From the NCBI RefSeq assembly GCF_003937945.1, contig NZ_RSEC01000021.1:248001-312000 (forward strand): a stretch of 64,000 nucleotides of DNA. Reading direction: 5' to 3'. This document shows, in pieces, positions 43,244 to 51,889 of the stretch (the stretch's first letter is position 1; the number at the start of each line of letters is the position of its first letter). The translations under genes and the position numbers were made by a program. The DNA is from Amycolatopsis eburnea (GTDB lineage Bacteria; Actinomycetota; Actinomycetes; Mycobacteriales; Pseudonocardiaceae). A model generated the notes under the pieces. That model was not told where the DNA came from. It was given only the letters and a program-made list of their open reading frames with translations, and did not search any database.

Positions 43244-45322
43244 TCAGACCCTGGTCAGCCGCACCACCGCGCTCGCGTACCCGCTGCCCGGGAAGTCGAC
43301 GTCGAGGCCGTGGCTCAGCAGCACCGCGCCGTCGTGCACGACGCCGCCGGAGTCGCGGTAGCGCCCCGCCGGGTCGAGCCCCGCGAGCCGCGGCGGCGTG
43401 AACGGCCGCGCGAACTCCGTGGGCCGCCGCCAGAAGAAGACGACCACTTCACGGCCCAGGACGTACTGCACCGCGGTCAGCGCCGACGTCGCCGGGTCCG
43501 CCAGCCGGTACAGCTCGCCGTGCTGCACGACCGGCCGGATCTCCTTGTACAGCGCGACGAGTTCCGCCGCCTCCGCCAGTTCGGCGGCGGACCAGCGAGG
43601 CAGGTCGCCGCCCAGCCCGAGCACGCCCGCCATGGCGACGTGGAACCGGAAGCTCAGCGGCGCTTCGCGGCCGGTCGTCGGGTTCGGGCTGTCGGTGACC
43701 CAGGCCGACATCGTGCCCGCCGGGTAGACCTGCCCGTAGCCGTGCTGGATGGCGATCCGGTCGGCCGCGTCGGTGTTGTCCGACGCCCAGATCTCGTCGG
43801 TCCGGGCCAGGATCCCGAGGTCGGTGCGCCCGCCGCCGCCCGCGCAGCCCTGGATCCGCAGCGCGGGGTGGTCGGCCCGCAGCCGGTCCAGGATGGCGTG
43901 CACCGCGCGGACGTGGTCGACCCACACGCGCCCGGCCGCCCCGCCGGGCCAGCCGGCTTCGGTGAACGCGCGGTTCATGTCCCACTTGAGGTAGTCGATC
44001 CCGTGCTCGCCGACCAGCCGGTCGAGCCACTCGTGCGCCCAGTCCGCGACGTCGGGGCGGGCGAAGTTCAGCACGAGCTGGTTGCGCAACGTCGTCCGCG
44101 AGCGGTTCGCCATGTGCAGCACCCAGTCCGGGTGCGCGCGGTAGAGGTCGCTGTCCGGGTTGACCATCTCCGGCTCGACCCACAGCCCGAACTTCATGCC
44201 GTGCGCGTGGACGGCGTCGACCAGCGGCCGCAGCCCGGCCGGGAAGCGCTGTTCGCTGGGGGTCCAGTCGCCCAGCCCGGCGGTGTCGCCGGTGCGGGCG
44301 CCGAACCAGCCGTCGTCCATGACGAACAGTTCGGCGCCGAGCTTCGCCGCGGCCGCCGCGAGGGACGTCTCGGTGGCCTCGTCGACGTCCCAGCCGGTGG
44401 CTTCCCACGAGTTGTAGACGATCGGCCGCAGTTCCCCCGGGTGCGGCTGGACGAACTCGCGGACGTAGGCGTGCCAGCGCCGGCTGGTGCCGCCGAAGCC
44501 GTCGGCCGCGTAGAGCCCGGCGAACACCGGCGTCTCCCAGGTTTCGCCCGGCTCCAGCGTCCACGCGACGTTCTCGTGGCCGAACCCGCCGGTCCACGTC
44601 ACGCGCCCGGTGTGCGTGCGTTCGACGGTGATCCGCCAGCTGCCGCTCCAGGCGAGCGCGGTGCTCCAGACCTCGCCGGACGTCTCGGTGGCGTCGCCGG
44701 CGTCGAGCATCACCCACGGGTTGACCTGGTGGCTGGACACGCCGCGCCGGCTGGTCAACGTCGTCTCGCCGACCGGCAGGGCTTCGCGCCGGACGCCGTA
44801 CTCCGCGCTCCACGCGCCCGACGTCCGGGTCAGCCGGGCGCCGTCGCGGCGGGGGAGTGTCCACGCGGCGGAATCCGTGCGCAGCAGGGAAACCGGCTCG
44901 TCCGCGCGCAGCGACGTCCAGCGTTCGACGACGTCGCCCCGGACGCGGTAGTGCAGTGAGAGCCGCAGCGGGTAGTGCCGGTCGGCGAGCCGCACGACCA
45001 GCGTTTCGTCTTCGATCGCGAAGCCGTCGTAGCGCCACTCGAGCGCCGATGTCCCGTCTGCGTACCGCACGGCCAGTGCCGCGACGCCGAAGAAGGCGCC
45101 GCCTTCGGCCGGGAGTTCCTGCCGCTCGTCGCCCGGCTCGTCGAAGCTGCTGCCGGCCGGGTTGCGGCGCGCGGCGACCTGCGTGGCCTGGGCCAACGTC
45201 AGCGGCGGGCCCCAGTGGACGTGCCGCGGCCGGTCGTCGGCGTCGAGCCGGAAGGCGTAGGAGCTCTCGGGGGTGCGCAGCAGCCAGAGCCGGTGCGCGG
45301 GGTCGTGTTCGACGAGCGACAT
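43244..45322 (-). CDS. Alpha-galactosidase, GH36, cytosolic
   Basis: 692 residues, typical GH36: beta-sandwich N-domain, (beta/alpha)8 barrel from about 300, C-terminal domain. Catalytic nucleophile Asp448 in YLKWDMNR, acid/base in the motif SDNTD (514-518), plus WVEPEMVNPDSDLY. No signal peptide, so it hydrolyses imported melibiose/raffinose-type galactosides. ATG 45322 is preceded at seven bases by TACGCT, suggesting a leaderless transcript; ATG 45340 is an alternative. Divergent from the ROK regulator and importer genes with which it forms an alpha-galactoside locus. Confidence 0.93.
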   Translation of the reverse strand: MSLVEHDPAHRLWLLRTPESSYAFRLDADDRPRHVHWGPPLTLAQATQVAARRNPAGSSFDEPGDERQELPAEGGAFFGVAALAVRYADGTSALEWRYDGFAIEDETLVVRLADRHYPLRLSLHYRVRGDVVERWTSLRADEPVSLLRTDSAAWTLPRRDGARLTRTSGAWSAEYGVRREALPVGETTLTSRRGVSSHQVNPWVMLDAGDATETSGEVWSTALAWSGSWRITVERTHTGRVTWTGGFGHENVAWTLEPGETWETPVFAGLYAADGFGGTSRRWHAYVREFVQPHPGELRPIVYNSWEATGWDVDEATETSLAAAAAKLGAELFVMDDGWFGARTGDTAGLGDWTPSEQRFPAGLRPLVDAVHAHGMKFGLWVEPEMVNPDSDLYRAHPDWVLHMANRSRTTLRNQLVLNFARPDVADWAHEWLDRLVGEHGIDYLKWDMNRAFTEAGWPGGAAGRVWVDHVRAVHAILDRLRADHPALRIQGCAGGGGRTDLGILARTDEIWASDNTDAADRIAIQHGYGQVYPAGTMSAWVTDSPNPTTGREAPLSFRFHVAMAGVLGLGGDLPRWSAAELAEAAELVALYKEIRPVVQHGELYRLADPATSALTAVQYVLGREVVVFFWRRPTEFARPFTPPRLAGLDPAGRYRDSGGVVHDGAVLLSHGLDVDFPGSGYASAVVRLTRV

Positions 45323-45329
45323 GATCCCG

Positions 45330-45391
45330 AGCGTAGGCATGACCAGGCGAAAAATAAATTCTTGACGAAGTTAATTAATGCTGCCTACCCT
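45330..45391. promoter_or_regulatory. Divergent promoter region of the galactoside locus
   Basis: An unusually AT-rich 60-bp patch. Plus strand: TTGACG (45362-45367), 18-bp spacer, TACCCT (45386-45391), start ATG 45399 seven bases later. Minus strand: TACGCT (45335-45330) seven bases before ATG 45322. The patch also holds the 8-bp palindrome TTAATTAA (45371-45378). It is the expected target of the ROK repressor. Confidence 0.6.
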
Positions 45392-45398
45392 TCCGGCC

Positions 45399-46568
45399 AT
45401 GCCTCGCAGTGCACCGGCAAGGGCGCCGATCACCAGTCCCGCGGCAGCGACCGTGTTCACCACGGTCCTGACCGAAGGGCCGGTCTCCCGCGTCGACGTC
45501 GCCCGGCGCACGGGTCTGTCGTCGGCCGCGGTCACCAAGGCGGCCCGGCCGTTCATCGAAGCCGGTTACCTCGAAGAGCTCGCCTCGGAAGGCCGCACCA
45601 CGCCCGGGGCGGGCCGTCCCGCGAACCCGCTCGCCATCCGGCCGGACCGCGAGTACTTCGTCGGGGTCAAGATCACCGGTGACGACCTGATCGGCGTCGT
45701 CACCGACCTGCGCGCCGACGTCCGCGCCAGTGCCCACCACGCTTTGACGAGCCACGACGTCGAGCACGTCGTCGGCGCGCTGGCCGACCTGGTCGGCGAG
45801 CTGCTGACCGGCGACCTCCGCGACCGCGCCTACTGCCTGGGCGTCGCGGTTTCCGGGGACGTCGACCGGGCTTCCGGCGTCGTCCGGTACTCGCCGTTCC
45901 TCGGCTGGCGGGACGTCCCCCTGGCTTCCCTGCTGGAAGACGCCACCGGGCTCACGGCGACGCTGGAGAACGACGTCAAGGCGCTCGCCGTCGCCGAGCA
46001 GTGGTTCGGCGAAGGGGTCGGGGCGTCGTCGTTCGCGCTGGTCACGGTGGGGACCGGGATCGGCAGCGCGCTCGTCGTGAACGGCGACCTGGTCCGCGGC
46101 GCGCACGGCGTCGCGGGCGAGATCGGGCACGTCCCGGTCGCCGACGGCGGCCCGGCCTGCCACTGCGGCGGCCAGGGCTGCGTCGAGGCGATCGCGTCCA
46201 CCGAAGCGATCCTGACCCTCGCTCGCGAAGTCTCCGGAGAACCCGCGCTGAGCATGGAAGACGCCGTGACGCGCGCTCGGGGCGGCGACGAGCCGCTGCG
46301 CGAGGTGTTCGCGGGGGCCGGGCACGCGATCGGCCTCGGCCTGGCCGCGCTGGTCAACCTGTTCGGCCCCGAGCGGGTCGTCGTCTCGGGGGAAGGCGTC
46401 GCCACCTACGACCTGTTCGAAGACCAGATCCGCCGGACCTTCGCGGTCCAGGCGTTCGGCAGCGCCGCCCGCTGCGGCCTGGTGATCCGGCCCCTGCCGT
46501 TCGAGGAGTGGGCGCGGGGCGCGGCCGCCGTCGCCATCCAAAGTCTTTTCGTCGCCGAGAGCGTCTAA
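45399..46568 (+). CDS. ROK-family transcriptional regulator
   Basis: 389 residues: an N-terminal winged HTH (SRVDVARRTGLSSAAVTKAARPFIEAGYLEE, about 28-58) and a ROK sugar-kinase-like domain with LVTVGTGIGSALVVNGDLVRGAHGVAGEIGH and the zinc motif CHCGGQGCVEA. It probably senses a galactose-type sugar and controls the divergent GH36 and the downstream ABC genes. ATG 45399 was preferred over 45378 because a clear promoter ends seven bases upstream. The stop overlaps the ribosome binding site of the next gene. Confidence 0.92.
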   Translation: MPRSAPARAPITSPAAATVFTTVLTEGPVSRVDVARRTGLSSAAVTKAARPFIEAGYLEELASEGRTTPGAGRPANPLAIRPDREYFVGVKITGDDLIGVVTDLRADVRASAHHALTSHDVEHVVGALADLVGELLTGDLRDRAYCLGVAVSGDVDRASGVVRYSPFLGWRDVPLASLLEDATGLTATLENDVKALAVAEQWFGEGVGASSFALVTVGTGIGSALVVNGDLVRGAHGVAGEIGHVPVADGGPACHCGGQGCVEAIASTEAILTLAREVSGEPALSMEDAVTRARGGDEPLREVFAGAGHAIGLGLAALVNLFGPERVVVSGEGVATYDLFEDQIRRTFAVQAFGSAARCGLVIRPLPFEEWARGAAAVAIQSLFVAESV

Positions 46569-46578
46569 GGAGTCCCTG

Positions 46579-47856
46579 GTGAGCCCCATGAATCGCAGAA
46601 GCTTCCTGGTCGGTTCCGTCCTCTTCGCCGGTGGTGCCGCCCTCGCGGGCTGCACTTCGGACCCGTTGAACAAGAACGCGGGCGCCGCTTCGGGCGCGAA
46701 GGTCACCATGCAGCAGTGGTACCACGCGTACGGCGAATCCGGGACGCAGCAGGCGGTCCAGCGCTACGCCCAGGAGTTCACCAAGGCCAACCCGGACATC
46801 GCGATCAACGTCAGCTGGATCGCCGGCGACTACGAGACCAAGCTCAACTCGGCGATGCTCACCGCGCAGGCGCCGGACCTGTTCGAGCTGGGCGACTTCC
46901 GCTACCAGAACGTCAAGAACGGCCTGCTCGCGCCGCTTGACGACGTTGTCGGCCCGGTCAAGGCCGACTTCAGCCCGGCTGCGCTGGACACGGTGACCGT
47001 CGACGGCAGGATCTACGGCGTCAAGATGATCGACGACGTCATGATGCTGTACTACCGCAAGAGCGCGCTGCAGGCCGCGGGCGTCCAGCCGCCGCAGACG
47101 TTCGCCGAGCTGCTCGAAGCGACGCGGAAGCTGAACACCGGCAAGCAGAAGGGCCTGTACGTCGGCACCGACGGCGTCGGCGAAGCGGCGACGCTCCTGC
47201 TCTGGTCGTCCGGCGGGGACTTCTTCGATTCGAGCGGCAAGAAGGTCGCGTTCGCGTCGCCCGAGGCGATCGCCGCGATCGGCGGGCTCAAGCAGCTGCA
47301 CGACACCGGCGGCCTGCTCCAGGGCTACCCGACGGACTGGTCCGACCCGGGCGCGTTCACAGCAGGCGCCACCGCGATGCAGTGGGGCGGCCTGTGGTCG
47401 CTGCCGGACATCAAGAAGGCACTGGGTGACGACTTCGGCGTCGTCGCGTGGCCGAAGTTCGGCGACGCCGGCAAGCAGGTCGCCCGCGTCGGCGGCTGGT
47501 ACCAGCTGGCCAACGCGAAGTCGCCCAACCTGGATGCCGTCAAGAAGTTCATCGACTGGCTGTGGATCAAGAACGCCGACCTGCAGAAGGACTGGTGCGT
47601 CAAGTACGGCTTCCACATCCCGGCCCGGAAGGAGGTCGCGGCGCGGACGACCGAGTTCTCCAGCGGTCCCGCGAAGGACGCCGTGACGATCTCGCAGCAG
47701 AACGGCAAGTCGTATGCGGGCCTGTGGAACAAGGCGTCGGCGACGCTGTTCCTGCAGGCCGCGACGAAGATCGCGAACGGGCAGGCCGACCCGGCCGCCG
47801 AACTCGGCGACGCGGCGAAGAAGGCTCAGGCCGAAGTCGACAAGCAGCTGGCATGA
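46579..47856 (+). CDS. Sugar ABC transporter substrate-binding lipoprotein (MalE-like)
   Basis: 425 residues. The N-terminus combines a twin-arginine-like NRRSFLVGSVLF with a lipobox LAGC (Cys25), so Tat export and lipid anchoring are likely. The mature part is an extracellular solute-binding protein family 1 fold (VTMQQWYHAYGESGTQQAVQRY, PDLFELGDFRY). It should bind alpha-galactosides for the two permeases that follow. AAGGAG six bases before GTG 46579. No ATPase gene is in this locus; as with many actinobacterial CUT1 systems, a shared MsiK-type ATPase is expected. Confidence 0.92.
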   Translation: MSPMNRRSFLVGSVLFAGGAALAGCTSDPLNKNAGAASGAKVTMQQWYHAYGESGTQQAVQRYAQEFTKANPDIAINVSWIAGDYETKLNSAMLTAQAPDLFELGDFRYQNVKNGLLAPLDDVVGPVKADFSPAALDTVTVDGRIYGVKMIDDVMMLYYRKSALQAAGVQPPQTFAELLEATRKLNTGKQKGLYVGTDGVGEAATLLLWSSGGDFFDSSGKKVAFASPEAIAAIGGLKQLHDTGGLLQGYPTDWSDPGAFTAGATAMQWGGLWSLPDIKKALGDDFGVVAWPKFGDAGKQVARVGGWYQLANAKSPNLDAVKKFIDWLWIKNADLQKDWCVKYGFHIPARKEVAARTTEFSSGPAKDAVTISQQNGKSYAGLWNKASATLFLQAATKIANGQADPAAELGDAAKKAQAEVDKQLA

Positions 47857-48755
47857 AGCATCGCGACTGGCGCGCGATCGGCGCGTTCGCGGTGCTGACC
47901 GGGCCGGTCGTGCTCGGGCTGGGGCTGTTCAAGTACGTCGCGATCGGCTGGAGCTTCCTGCTCAGCTTCAACGACGCCCGCGGCACCATCACCATCGGCA
48001 ACTGGGTCGGCTTCGACAACTACGCGTTCCTGCTGGGCGACGACGCCTTCCTGACGTCGTTGTCGACGATCGCGATCTTCACGCTCTTCATCGTGCCGAT
48101 CACGTTCGTGGCGTCGCTCGGGCTGGCGGTGCTGGTCAACAGCATCAAGCGCGGCAAGGCGTTCTTCCGGACGGTGTTCCTCATCCCGGCGGCCGTGTCG
48201 TACGTCGTCGCGGCGCTGGTGTGGAAGATGGCGCTGTTCAACGGCCTGCCGTCCGGCGTTGCGAACGTCGTCGGGGGGCTGTTCGGCGCCGACCCGGTGC
48301 CGTGGCTGTCGGAAACGAGCCCGCCGGTGTACTGGGTCGCGGTCGTGACGCTGCGCCTGTGGCTGCAGGTCGGGTTGTACATGATTCTCTTCCTGGCCGG
48401 GCTGCAGGCGATCTCGCCGTCGCTGTACGAGGCAGGCGAACTCGACGGCACGACGAAGTGGCAGGCCTTCCGCTACATCACGGTGCCGCAGCTGCGGAAC
48501 ACGTCGGTGGCGGTGCTGCTGCTCATCCTGATCGCGGCGTTCCAGGCGTTCGACGAGTTCTACAACCTGTTCGGCACCGGCCTTTCCGGCACCGCGACCG
48601 CGCCCGTGAAGCCGCCGCTCGTCTACCTGTACGACTCCGCGCTCGGCGACCAGAACTACGGCGTCGGCTCGGCGGGCGCGTTCCTGCTCACCGTGATCAT
48701 CGTCGTGATCACCCTGCTGCAGGGCCGGTTCGTCGGCTTCGGGAAGAAGGACTGA
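47853..48755 (+). CDS. Sugar ABC transporter permease (MalF-like)
   Basis: 300 residues, six membrane helices, and the coupling EAA motif EAGELDGTTKWQAFRYITVPQL (about 190-211). CUT1-type inner-membrane component pairing with the next gene. ATG 47853 overlaps the upstream stop by four bases; the stop overlaps the next start by one. Confidence 0.93.
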   Translation: MKHRDWRAIGAFAVLTGPVVLGLGLFKYVAIGWSFLLSFNDARGTITIGNWVGFDNYAFLLGDDAFLTSLSTIAIFTLFIVPITFVASLGLAVLVNSIKRGKAFFRTVFLIPAAVSYVVAALVWKMALFNGLPSGVANVVGGLFGADPVPWLSETSPPVYWVAVVTLRLWLQVGLYMILFLAGLQAISPSLYEAGELDGTTKWQAFRYITVPQLRNTSVAVLLLILIAAFQAFDEFYNLFGTGLSGTATAPVKPPLVYLYDSALGDQNYGVGSAGAFLLTVIIVVITLLQGRFVGFGKKD

Positions 48756-49588
48756 TGGCCGTCCTCGCCGCGCCTCGCAGAGCGCCGAAGTACGTTCTCG
48801 CGTCGGTGCTCGCGCTGATCTTCCTGCTGCCGTTCTACATCATGGTGCGCAACGCGCTGATGACGCGGCAGCAGGTCAGCTCGCCGGACTGGTCGTGGCT
48901 GCCGGACCCGCTGTCGTGGGTCAACTTCGGCGACCTGTTCGCCGACGCGTCGGTGCCGATGGCGCACGCGCTGGGGAACTCGTTCCTGGTCGCGATCGTC
49001 ACCGCTCCGGTCGGCACGCTGTTCGGGTCGATGGCCGGGTACGCGCTGGCCCGGATCGACGTCCCGGGCCGCCGTGCCGTGTTCACGTACGTGCTGGTCA
49101 CGCTGATGATCCCGCAGTCGGTGACGTTCGTGCCGACGTTCGTCGTCGTCGGCTCGATGGGCGGGGTGAACACCGAGTGGGGCATCATCGCGCCGAACCT
49201 GTTCAGCGCGTTCACCGTGATCCTGTTCCGCAACTTCTACCTGCGGTTCCCCGCCGAGATCGAGGAGGCCGGGCGGCTCGACGGCCTGGGCTACCTCGGC
49301 GTCTACCGGCGGCTCGTCCTGCCGAACTCGGGCAGCATGATCGCCTCGCTCGGCGCGTTGATGTTCATCGAAAGCTGGAACGCGTTCCTGTGGCCGCTCG
49401 TCATCGGGCAGGACCCGTCGTCGTGGACCGCGCAGATCGCGCTTTCGACGTTCCTGACCGCGCAGTCGGTCAACCTGCCGGCGCTGTTCGCCGGCGCCCT
49501 CGTCACCATCGCGCCGCTGGTCGCGATGTTCCTGGTCGCCCAGCGGTTCATCGTCAGCGGGATCGCGGCGAGCGGGCTCAAGGAGTAG
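48755..49588 (+). CDS. Sugar ABC transporter permease (MalG-like)
   Basis: 277 residues with six helices and the EAA loop EEAGRLDGLGYLGVYRRLVLP (about 171-191). Second half of the CUT1 permease. Starts in a TGATG overlap with the previous permease. Twenty-one bases separate it from the secreted alpha-galactosidase, which is therefore in the same operon. Confidence 0.93.
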   Translation: MAVLAAPRRAPKYVLASVLALIFLLPFYIMVRNALMTRQQVSSPDWSWLPDPLSWVNFGDLFADASVPMAHALGNSFLVAIVTAPVGTLFGSMAGYALARIDVPGRRAVFTYVLVTLMIPQSVTFVPTFVVVGSMGGVNTEWGIIAPNLFSAFTVILFRNFYLRFPAEIEEAGRLDGLGYLGVYRRLVLPNSGSMIASLGALMFIESWNAFLWPLVIGQDPSSWTAQIALSTFLTAQSVNLPALFAGALVTIAPLVAMFLVAQRFIVSGIAASGLKE

Positions 49589-49609
49589 GTCCCTACCGAG
49601 GAGTGTTCC

Positions 49610-50911
49610 GTGAAGCGCCTCCTTTCCGTTTTTCTCGCCGTGCTCGGGCTTTCCGCTCTGGTCGTTTCGCCGGCCGGCGCCCGGACGCCGTTCGTCCGGC
49701 CGTTCATGGGCTGGAGCAGCTGGAGCCTGGAGTCCTCGACCCGCGCGGGTTACGGCACTTCGTGGCTGAACGAGTCGCACGTCCGCGACGCGGCTTCGGC
49801 GATGGCTTCGAAGCTCAAGTCCGCGGGCTACACCTACGTCAACATCGACTCGGGCTGGAACGCCTCGCTTTCCTGGGTGTTCCACACCGACGTCAACGGC
49901 ATTCCCGACCCCGATCCGACGCGGTTCCCGTCCGGGATTCCCGAGTTGGCTTCATACGTGCACGGGCTCGGGCTCAAGCTCGGCCTGTACGCCGTGACCG
50001 GCCTCGAGAAGGAGGTCTACGACAAGAACGCGCCCATCCTCGGGACGTCGTGCCACGCGCAGGACATCGCGTACCGGCCGCTGACGCCGTCCAACGGCTG
50101 GGGCGGCAACTGGAAGGTCGACTTCACCCACCCGTGCGCGCAGAAGTACTACGACTCGATCGTGGCCCGCTTCGCGTCCTGGGGCGTCGACTTCGTCAAG
50201 GTCGACGGGACGACCGCGGACAACGTCGCCGACATCAAGGCGTGGTCGGCGGCGATCGACCACGCGCGGCGGCCGATGTGGCTGACGGCGAGCGCGTGGC
50301 CGGTGCCGCGGTCCATCGGCTCGTCGCTGGCGCCCTACGCGAACGGCGTGCGGATCGACACCGACGTCGAGTGCTACTGCGAGACGGTGTCCACCTGGGA
50401 CAGCTCGGTGAAGGCGCGGTGGGCGGACCTGCCGGGCTGGCTGGGCGTGTTCGGGCCCCAGTACCGGCCGGACCTGGACTCGATGCCGATCAGCAACAAC
50501 ACCGGGTCCGGCATCCAGGACGGGATCTCCGACGTCGAACGGCAGAGCGTGATGACGTTCTGGTCGATGGCGTCGTCGCCGCTGTACGTCGGGGGAGACA
50601 TCTACTTCCTGGACGGCTCCGCCGTGTCGATCCTGACCAACCCCGAGGTCATCGCGGTCGACCACGCCGGCTCGTACCCGACCCGGGTGACCGGCGGGGA
50701 CCTGCAGGTGTGGCAGAAGAAGGCCCCGGACGGCCGGACGTACGCCGCCGTCTACAACCTGGGTGCCACGCCCGCGGACATCACGGTGGACTTCGCGGGG
50801 GCGCGGCCGGTGCGCGACCTCGTCGCCCGACGGGACCTCGGCCGGTTCCGCGGCTCGTGGACGGCGTCTTCGGTGCCCCCGCACGGCTCCCGGCTGGTCC
50901 GGATCGGCTGA
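49610..50911 (+). CDS. Secreted alpha-galactosidase, GH27
   Basis: 433 residues with a Sec signal peptide (about 1-24, ending SPAGA-RT). GH27 hallmarks: FMGWSSWSLESS at the mature N-terminus, nucleophile Asp199 in FVKVDG, candidate acid/base Asp252 in RIDTD, and a C-terminal beta domain (from about 340). It would release galactose from galactomannan or oligosaccharides outside the cell, complementing the cytosolic GH36 enzyme. GAGGAG six bases before GTG 49610. Unusual features: paired Cys in CYCETV and CHAQD. Confidence 0.92.
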   Translation: MKRLLSVFLAVLGLSALVVSPAGARTPFVRPFMGWSSWSLESSTRAGYGTSWLNESHVRDAASAMASKLKSAGYTYVNIDSGWNASLSWVFHTDVNGIPDPDPTRFPSGIPELASYVHGLGLKLGLYAVTGLEKEVYDKNAPILGTSCHAQDIAYRPLTPSNGWGGNWKVDFTHPCAQKYYDSIVARFASWGVDFVKVDGTTADNVADIKAWSAAIDHARRPMWLTASAWPVPRSIGSSLAPYANGVRIDTDVECYCETVSTWDSSVKARWADLPGWLGVFGPQYRPDLDSMPISNNTGSGIQDGISDVERQSVMTFWSMASSPLYVGGDIYFLDGSAVSILTNPEVIAVDHAGSYPTRVTGGDLQVWQKKAPDGRTYAAVYNLGATPADITVDFAGARPVRDLVARRDLGRFRGSWTASSVPPHGSRLVRIG

Positions 50912-50923
50912 GCGTTCTCCGTC

Positions 50924-50967
50924 GAAGGGGACTTTTCCCGCCGCGAACGGCGGGAAAAGTCCCCTTC
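50924..50967. terminator. Strong hairpin terminator
   Basis: Perfect 20-bp arms (50924-50943 and 50948-50967) with a CGAA tetraloop, 13 bp after the alpha-galactosidase stop. Each arm contains GGGA-N4-TCCC. A short T/C-rich stretch (CTTCTTCC) follows. Confidence 0.8.
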
Positions 50968-51024
50968 TTCCTGCGTTGCGTCATCCATTGGGCGGAAGAC
51001 GTCTGGTCCGGGGTCCGGCGGGCG

Positions 51025-51065
51025 TGCTATGTTCGGTTTCAGAACGAGTGTGCGTGATGCGAACA
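51025..51065 (+). promoter_or_regulatory. Candidate IclR (PcaR) operator/promoter of the pca operon
   Basis: TGCTAT (51025-51030) resembles a -10 box. It runs into GTTC-N7-GAAC (51031-51045), and TGTTCG (51030-51035) also pairs with CGAACA (51060-51065). Placement 15-55 bp before pcaI fits an IclR-family activator/repressor site. Confidence 0.4.
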
Positions 51066-51079
51066 GTTTGGAGCACGTG

Positions 51080-51889
51080 ATGGCGGAGCTGCTGTCGCTC
51101 GAGGAGGCCGTGGCCCGGCTGGTGCACGACGGGGACACCGTCGCGCTCGAGGGCTTCACGCACCTCATCCCGGTCGCGGCCGGGCAGGAGATCATCCGGC
51201 AGCGCAAGCGTGATCTCACGCTGGTGCGGATGACCCCGGACATCGTCTACGACCAGCTGATCGGCGCGGGCTGCGCCCGCAAGCTGATCTTTTCGTGGGG
51301 CGGCAACCCGGGAGTGGGTTCGCTGCACCGCTTCCGCGACGCCGTCCAGCACGACTGGCCGGTGCCGCTGGAGATCGAGGAGCACAGCCACGCGGGCATG
51401 GCGAACCGCTACGTCGCCGGCGCGTCCGGCCTCCCGTTCGCGGTCCTGCGCGGTTACACGGGAACGGATCTGCCGGCCCAGACCGACACGATCAAGCCGA
51501 TCACGTGCCCGTTCACCGGCGAGCAGCTGACCGCGGTCCCGGCGCTGAACCCGGACGTCACGATCGTCCACGCCCAGCGCGCGGACCGGGCGGGCAACGT
51601 CCAGATGTGGGGCATCACGGGCGTCCAGAAGGAGGCGGTCTTGGCGGCGAAGCGCTCGATCGTGACGGTCGAGGAGGTTGTCGACGAGCTGGAGCCCCGC
51701 CCCGGCGCGGTGGTCCTCCCGTCCTGGGCGGTCACGGCGGTCGCCGAGGTCCCGGGCGGCGCGAAGCCGTCCTACGCGGCGGGCTACTACGAGCGGGACA
51801 ACGCCGCGTACCAGGCCTGGGACGCCGTGGGCCGCGACCGCGAGGAGTTCACGAAGTGGCTGAACGAGCTGACCGGGGTGAAGGCATGA
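51080..51889 (+). CDS. pcaI: 3-oxoadipate CoA-transferase, subunit A
   Basis: 269 residues, CoA-transferase family I alpha subunit: DGDTVALEGFTHLIPVAAGQEIIRQ at the N-terminus and FSWGGNPGVGSLHRFRDA. With PcaJ it moves CoA from succinyl-CoA to beta-ketoadipate. ATG 51080 was chosen (GGAG upstream; GTG 51077 is equally close). It opens the protocatechuate operon. The stop overlaps, as ATGA, the start of the unusual 113-codon repeat ORF that separates it from pcaJ. Confidence 0.9.
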   Translation: MAELLSLEEAVARLVHDGDTVALEGFTHLIPVAAGQEIIRQRKRDLTLVRMTPDIVYDQLIGAGCARKLIFSWGGNPGVGSLHRFRDAVQHDWPVPLEIEEHSHAGMANRYVAGASGLPFAVLRGYTGTDLPAQTDTIKPITCPFTGEQLTAVPALNPDVTIVHAQRADRAGNVQMWGITGVQKEAVLAAKRSIVTVEEVVDELEPRPGAVVLPSWAVTAVAEVPGGAKPSYAAGYYERDNAAYQAWDAVGRDREEFTKWLNELTGVKA

